A stretch of DNA of 8,752 nt from CAZOOA01 sp964581355 (GTDB lineage Bacteria; Bacillota; Dethiobacteria; DTU022; UBA8154). This document shows, in pieces, positions 6,080 through 8,752 of the stretch. The translations under genes were made by a program, and so were the position numbers. The first letter of the stretch is position 1. Each line of letters starts with the position of its first letter. The DNA is taken from contig CAZOOA010000093.1 in assembly GCA_964581355.1 (NCBI GenBank), positions 1-8,752 of the forward strand, written 5' to 3'. The notes beneath the pieces are model-generated. The model had not been told where the DNA came from and did no database searches. It saw only the letters and a program-made list of their open reading frames with translations.

Positions 6080-6099
6080 TTACAAATAGCGCTATACAG
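6080..6099. repeat. Dispersed 20-nt repeat, copy 1
   Basis: TTACAAATAGCGCTATACAG here matches 8613-8632 at 19 of 20 positions, in the same orientation. The core ATAGCGCTAT is a 10-bp palindrome in this copy. Both copies lie between genes. It may be a family of genomic repeats or a regulator site. Confidence 0.6.
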
Positions 6100-6130
6100 C
6101 ATTGTTTTAAAAATATTCAACAGGAGAAAA

Positions 6131-6159
6131 TTGATACACATTTGCTATCATCTTATGTT
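6131..6159 (+). promoter_or_regulatory. Sigma-A-like promoter of the M23 peptidase gene
   Basis: TTGATA (6131-6136) and TATGTT (6154-6159) are separated by exactly 17 nt in AT-rich DNA, which puts the transcription start near 6166, about 30 nt before the TTG start codon. The -35 matches 5 of 6 and the -10 matches 4 of 6 consensus bases. No better pair was found in the divergent gap. Confidence 0.5.
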
Positions 6160-6197
6160 AAAATGTAAATAATTACGCTGAAGGGGGGAAGTTCCCT

Positions 6198-7097
6198 TTG
6201 AGCCGGGCAAAAGAACTGCTAGTAAGGGTGGTGCAAAAATTGAACGAGCGAAAAAAACCTGTCACCTTATTTTCTCTGGCTATTTTTATCTTTTTCTTCA
6301 CTTTTTTTAATTATTATCCCCTGGAGGAAGAAAACAAAGAAACAAAGGAGACAAAAGGCAACTTACCCGCAACGGATCTATTCGTCGAAGAACCAACCCT
6401 GGATACTCATTCAGACCCGGAATGCCCAGAACTTTCTTACGAACCGCTTCGTGAATATGAGCCACCTGAACCAAAAAAAATTACCCCGGAAATTGATGAT
6501 AAAGGTAACCCCACCTGGGACTCAGACTTGTTAGAAACTTTAAGCTTTCTATCACACCCGATTCCAGAAGCAAAAGTTACTACCCGGGACTCCCAGTTGC
6601 CTGGTGCACCGCGCCCATACAGAAATGGAACTCACCAAGGTTTGGACTACTACAGTGGCTTCTGTGGCGTTCAAGTTCACTTTGGAGACCCTGTTTATGC
6701 GACTGCTGAAGGAACGATTTGCCGCATCGACCACGACTACCAGGAACCAGGAACCAGTGAACGACAGGAAATCCTTGCTGTTGCGCACAGCAAGCAGGAT
6801 ACACCAGAAGACATCCTGGACAAGCTCAGAGGGCGCCAGGTTTGGATAGAACATCAACATGGAATTATTTCGAGATATGCCCACCTCCATGAGGTTAAAG
6901 AAACCCTGGAAGTAGGTGACACAGTTGAAGCAGGTGATTTAATCGGCACTGTAGGCAACTCCGGGACCAGTGACGGAGCCAGGGGCAATACCCGAAACCC
7001 CCATCTCCATTTTGAAATCTGGGTCGACAATTATTACCTGGGACAAGGCCTTGCTCCTGACGAAGTCAGGAGCATATGGAGCAATATCCTGGAATAA
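6198..7097 (+). CDS. Membrane-anchored M23 (LytM-type) metallopeptidase
   Basis: Predicted cell-wall endopeptidase that cuts peptidoglycan cross-links outside the membrane. The 299 residues comprise a basic N-terminus, one membrane span (about 22-39, PVTLFSLAIFIFFFTFF), an acidic proline-rich linker (about 42-125) and a C-terminal M23 domain. The zinc/catalytic residues are present: H146 and D150 in GTHQGLDY, H229 in RYAHLH, and H269/H271 in NPHLHFEIW. It is therefore probably active, unlike degenerate M23 proteins such as B. subtilis SpoIIQ. About 35 extra residues (roughly 181-215) sit between the second zinc-side strand and QVWIEHQHG, an insertion relative to minimal LytM domains. The start is TTG at 6198 with AGGGGGG (6182-6188) 9 nt upstream. 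A sigma-A-like promoter precedes it and a terminator follows. A sporulation role, by analogy to membrane-bound M23 proteins, is possible but no sporulation promoter was seen. Confidence 0.88.
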   Translation: MSRAKELLVRVVQKLNERKKPVTLFSLAIFIFFFTFFNYYPLEEENKETKETKGNLPATDLFVEEPTLDTHSDPECPELSYEPLREYEPPEPKKITPEIDDKGNPTWDSDLLETLSFLSHPIPEAKVTTRDSQLPGAPRPYRNGTHQGLDYYSGFCGVQVHFGDPVYATAEGTICRIDHDYQEPGTSERQEILAVAHSKQDTPEDILDKLRGRQVWIEHQHGIISRYAHLHEVKETLEVGDTVEAGDLIGTVGNSGTSDGARGNTRNPHLHFEIWVDNYYLGQGLAPDEVRSIWSNILE

Positions 7098-7140
7098 AAA
7101 TTGGAATTACTCGAAATAAGTTTAACTGTCGTACAAGTAA

Positions 7141-7163
7141 AACGCCTCCTTTAGTGAGGCGTT
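7141..7163. terminator. Bidirectional terminator between convergent genes
   Basis: AACGCCTC (7141-7148) and GAGGCGTT (7156-7163) form a perfect 8-bp stem with a 7-nt loop. On the plus strand T-rich sequence (TTAATCGTTTTC) follows; on the minus strand GTTTTACTTG follows. The stem overlaps the stop codon of the TPR gene (7162-7164), so the two convergent genes share one compact terminator. Confidence 0.8.
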
Positions 7164-8298
7164 AATCGTTTTCTTGCTGTGTTAAGTATCTTAACATATT
7201 ATGGTACGCCCGGTGTTCAATGTTTAAAACCCGGTTAATTTCACGATAGCGCATAGAAACGCTGGACGGGGAGACTTTATACTGGCGGGCCAAGCTTTTT
7301 TGAGTTAAATTAAGGAAATGATAGCGGGCAAGGGCATACTCTAATCCCGCTGCCCAGGTCTCAACTTTTGTTATATGGGGAGCACGTGGATATACATTAT
7401 TTAAAAAATCAATCCATATCGCCTGAAGATCTTCGTAAAAATGTTCATGATAGCTTTCACTGGCACGCATCTTTTTCCAGGCTGCATCCAGCACTTCCTG
7501 CCATTTATCACGCCATTTTGAAAAAAGAAGGGGATAGTAACCCAGATCGATCTCACGCAGTGCCCCGTCCATAAACACAGGGACCGGGCCATTTATCCCC
7601 ATATTTTTCAGCTTTAACAACCCCTGGAGACGTAGCCGCTGGCAAACCCAAGGATTGCGTACAAATTCCATGAGCGCATTCTGACCCCTTTGATCATCTT
7701 TCATTAAACCATATAAGTGGATTGCCTCTTCGGCCTTTTCTTTATGGTCGTGATAAAGATCTTTCCAGAGCGCTTTCTGCGCTTCTTTACTGTTTTTAAA
7801 CTCGTCCAGAATCTTTTTTTCATCAGGGGTGCAGCCCCGGAGAAAAACAGGCTTTGATGTTGGTTCCTCTTCACGGGGGTAAAAATTAAGCTCTTCTTCG
7901 TTTAATACAAAAAGTAGTTCTTCTGCATCCAAAGCCATATCCCCATCGGGAGTACACTGCAGATAGAGGTTCAAATAGTAGCGAGCCTTATCTAATTCGT
8001 CAGTTAACCCGTAGTTAACCGCCATGAGAAAAAAGCATTCTGTAAAGGTTGGATCCAGTTTATTCACAATAAATAAAAACACCTGGTTAGCTTTTTCCAG
8101 GTACCCCATCCGGCTCAGCAAGCAGGCCAGGTTATAGTGGTGGATGGAATTGTCGGGCTCCACCTCAATGGTTTTCCTGAAAAACAGCAGTGCTTTTTTA
8201 AATTTATTCTGCTGGTAATACTGGTTTCCTTTTTGAAAATAATAGTCGGCGTTTTGTAAAAACGGGATGACCTTGGGGGAAACCTTTGTTTGCCTCAT
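7162..8298 (-). CDS. TPR protein with C-terminal helix-turn-helix
   Basis: Function unknown. The 378-residue protein carries about three tetratricopeptide repeats near the N-terminus (17-50, 51-84, 85-118), each with the small-residue/aromatic pattern, for example GNQYYQQNKFKKALLFF and HYNLACLLSRMGYLEKA. A charged helical middle (about 155-300) follows. The end (332-356), SLARQYKVSPSSVSMRYREI, reads as a helix-turn-helix, similar in style to sigma-region-4 or TFIIB-like HTH units. No signal peptide or membrane span is present, so a cytosolic protein binding partners and perhaps DNA is likely. ATG 8298 is preferred since GGTGG lies 5 nt upstream; a GTG at 8307 is in frame but poorly served. 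It has its own upstream region and ends in the shared terminator, so it is probably monocistronic. Whether the HTH binds DNA or RNA, or is a protein contact, is open. Confidence 0.8.
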   Translation of the reverse strand: MRQTKVSPKVIPFLQNADYYFQKGNQYYQQNKFKKALLFFRKTIEVEPDNSIHHYNLACLLSRMGYLEKANQVFLFIVNKLDPTFTECFFLMAVNYGLTDELDKARYYLNLYLQCTPDGDMALDAEELLFVLNEEELNFYPREEEPTSKPVFLRGCTPDEKKILDEFKNSKEAQKALWKDLYHDHKEKAEEAIHLYGLMKDDQRGQNALMEFVRNPWVCQRLRLQGLLKLKNMGINGPVPVFMDGALREIDLGYYPLLFSKWRDKWQEVLDAAWKKMRASESYHEHFYEDLQAIWIDFLNNVYPRAPHITKVETWAAGLEYALARYHFLNLTQKSLARQYKVSPSSVSMRYREINRVLNIEHRAYHNMLRYLTQQEND

Positions 8299-8331
8299 AA
8301 CAACCACCGCTCACTACAAATTAAGATTCTA

Positions 8332-8352
8332 CCTGGATTTTGACAGTCCAGG
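8332..8352. promoter_or_regulatory. Short inverted repeat upstream of the TPR gene
   Basis: CCTGGA (8332-8337) and TCCAGG (8347-8352) flank nine bases, about 35-55 nt upstream of the TPR start. On the minus strand TAGAAT (8331-8326) next to it could serve as a -10 box, but no fitting -35 box was found. It is a possible operator; 6-bp arms are short enough to arise by chance. Confidence 0.25.
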
Positions 8353-8536
8353 GAAAAGACGTATTTATTATTTTATGCCAAAGAAAGAAAAAAATACACA
8401 GTATCTTAAACATATCTTCCAAGTAAAAGTTCTATGCGAACTGAAATAGTCCTGCATTTATTTATGGTCTGCCTAATAAATTCATTTACTGTAACGGCTC
8501 AGCCCTTATGTGATTCCACAACACGCCGCAAATCAG

Positions 8537-8602
8537 GGGGACGGTTCTCGCGCTTTCCCTGTCGGTCCTCCGCTGCGCTCCGGAAGCGCGAAAACCGTCC
8601 CC
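8537..8602. repeat. REP-like hairpin with GGGGACGGTT signature
   Basis: GGGGACGGTTCTCGCG at the left end and CGCGAAAACCGTCCCC at the right end form arms of about 21 bp with one mismatch and a one-base bulge, around a 23-nt loop rich in CCGCTGCGCTCC. The GGGGACGGTT...AACCGTCCCC ends are, from memory, a widespread intergenic repeat in clostridia and related bacteria linked to REP-associated IS200-like (Y1) transposases. No transposase is in the window, so this would be a non-autonomous copy. It may also block transcription coming from the right. Confidence 0.7.
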
Positions 8603-8612
8603 GCAGCTTCGC

Positions 8613-8632
8613 TTACAAATAGCGCTGTACAG
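8613..8632. repeat. Dispersed 20-nt repeat, copy 2
   Basis: TTACAAATAGCGCTGTACAG differs from the copy at 6080-6099 by one base. It starts 10 nt after the REP-like hairpin and 7 nt before the stop of the right-end reading frame. Here the variant base creates CTGTACAG at its right end, an 8-bp palindrome. Confidence 0.6.
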
Positions 8633-8639
8633 TTACCAT

Positions 8640-8752
8640 TTATTTATCATTTACTTCATTCGTGAAACCGGTAAACACACGCCTACCGAGAAAACGATCC
8701 CAATCGCTCCAATTGGCTTCATTTTCATTATTTTGATCCATTACCTGAAGAA
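8640..8752 (-). CDS. 3' end of a minus-strand reading frame cut by the window edge
   Basis: A minus-strand frame is open from the window edge to TAA at 8642-8640. Its last residues read MDQNNENEANWSDWDRFLG, then RRVFTGFTNEVNDK. An ATG at 8741 would give a 33-residue protein, but AGG is only 3 nt before it, too close for a good ribosome binding site, so a longer protein starting outside the window is more likely. Composition (Trp, Asp, Asn, Arg, few rare codons) looks protein-like. The family is not recognised. The REP-like hairpin just downstream may mark its end. Confidence 0.35.
   Translation of the reverse strand, partial: LQVMDQNNENEANWSDWDRFLGRRVFTGFTNEVNDK

Noticed and set aside
8340..8368. 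Plus-strand TTGACA at 8340-8345 as a promoter
   Set aside because: The -35 is perfect, but no acceptable -10 lies 16-18 nt downstream and no plus-strand gene follows.
8267..8622. Two plus-strand frames of about 60 codons right of the TPR gene
   Set aside because: No ribosome binding sites; the second is mostly a translation of the REP-like hairpin.
1..8752. CRISPR array, tRNA, rRNA, prophage or transposase genes
   Set aside because: No regularly spaced repeats, cloverleaf with CCA/T-loop signature, rRNA motifs or transposase motifs were seen on either strand.

Overview
The window looks like chromosomal DNA from a low-to-medium GC anaerobic Firmicute, most likely a clostridial/Peptococcaceae-type organism. 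The evidence is a Firmicutes-type class 1B pyrimidine cluster (pyrC, pyrK, pyrD, pyrF), strong GGAGG-like ribosome binding sites, frequent TTG and GTG starts, a DUF3786-type protein, and a hydrogenase/[NiFe]-type maturation protease. The species cannot be named from the sequence alone.

Layout. Positions 1-480 hold no convincing intact gene. They contain a GC-rich, almost fully self-complementary element (50-243), a possible gene remnant (214-396) and a minus-strand rho-independent terminator (401-446). From about 6000 down to 487, six genes are read leftwards on the minus strand: a DUF3786 protein (5970-5338), a 60-residue unknown protein (5260-5078), dihydroorotase pyrC (4948-3617), the dihydroorotate dehydrogenase electron-transfer subunit pyrK (3554-2754), the catalytic subunit pyrD (2773-1853, overlapping pyrK by 20 nt), OMP decarboxylase pyrF (1836-1087) and, after a 135-nt gap with a large inverted repeat, a HycI/HyaD-type maturation protease (951-487). 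The run ends at the 401-446 terminator. The pyr genes cover steps 3, 4 and 6 of de novo UMP synthesis. pyrB, carAB, pyrE and pyrR are not in the window.

A divergent intergenic region (5971-6197) carries a 17-bp tandem repeat, a possible 14-codon leader ORF, one copy of a 20-nt dispersed repeat and a sigma-A-like promoter. This promoter faces a membrane-anchored M23 metallopeptidase on the plus strand (6198-7097). That gene converges on a minus-strand TPR protein with a C-terminal helix-turn-helix (8298-7162), and the two share a bidirectional terminator (7141-7163).

The right end (8299-8752) is mostly non-coding. It has a REP-like hairpin with the GGGGACGGTT signature (8537-8602), the second copy of the 20-nt repeat (8613-8632), and the C-terminal end of a minus-strand reading frame that runs off the window. 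The least explained items are the 50-243 element, the 994-1062 inverted repeat, the paired 20-nt repeats and the 5983-6055 leader region. All are small structured or repeated sequences rather than a new protein system.
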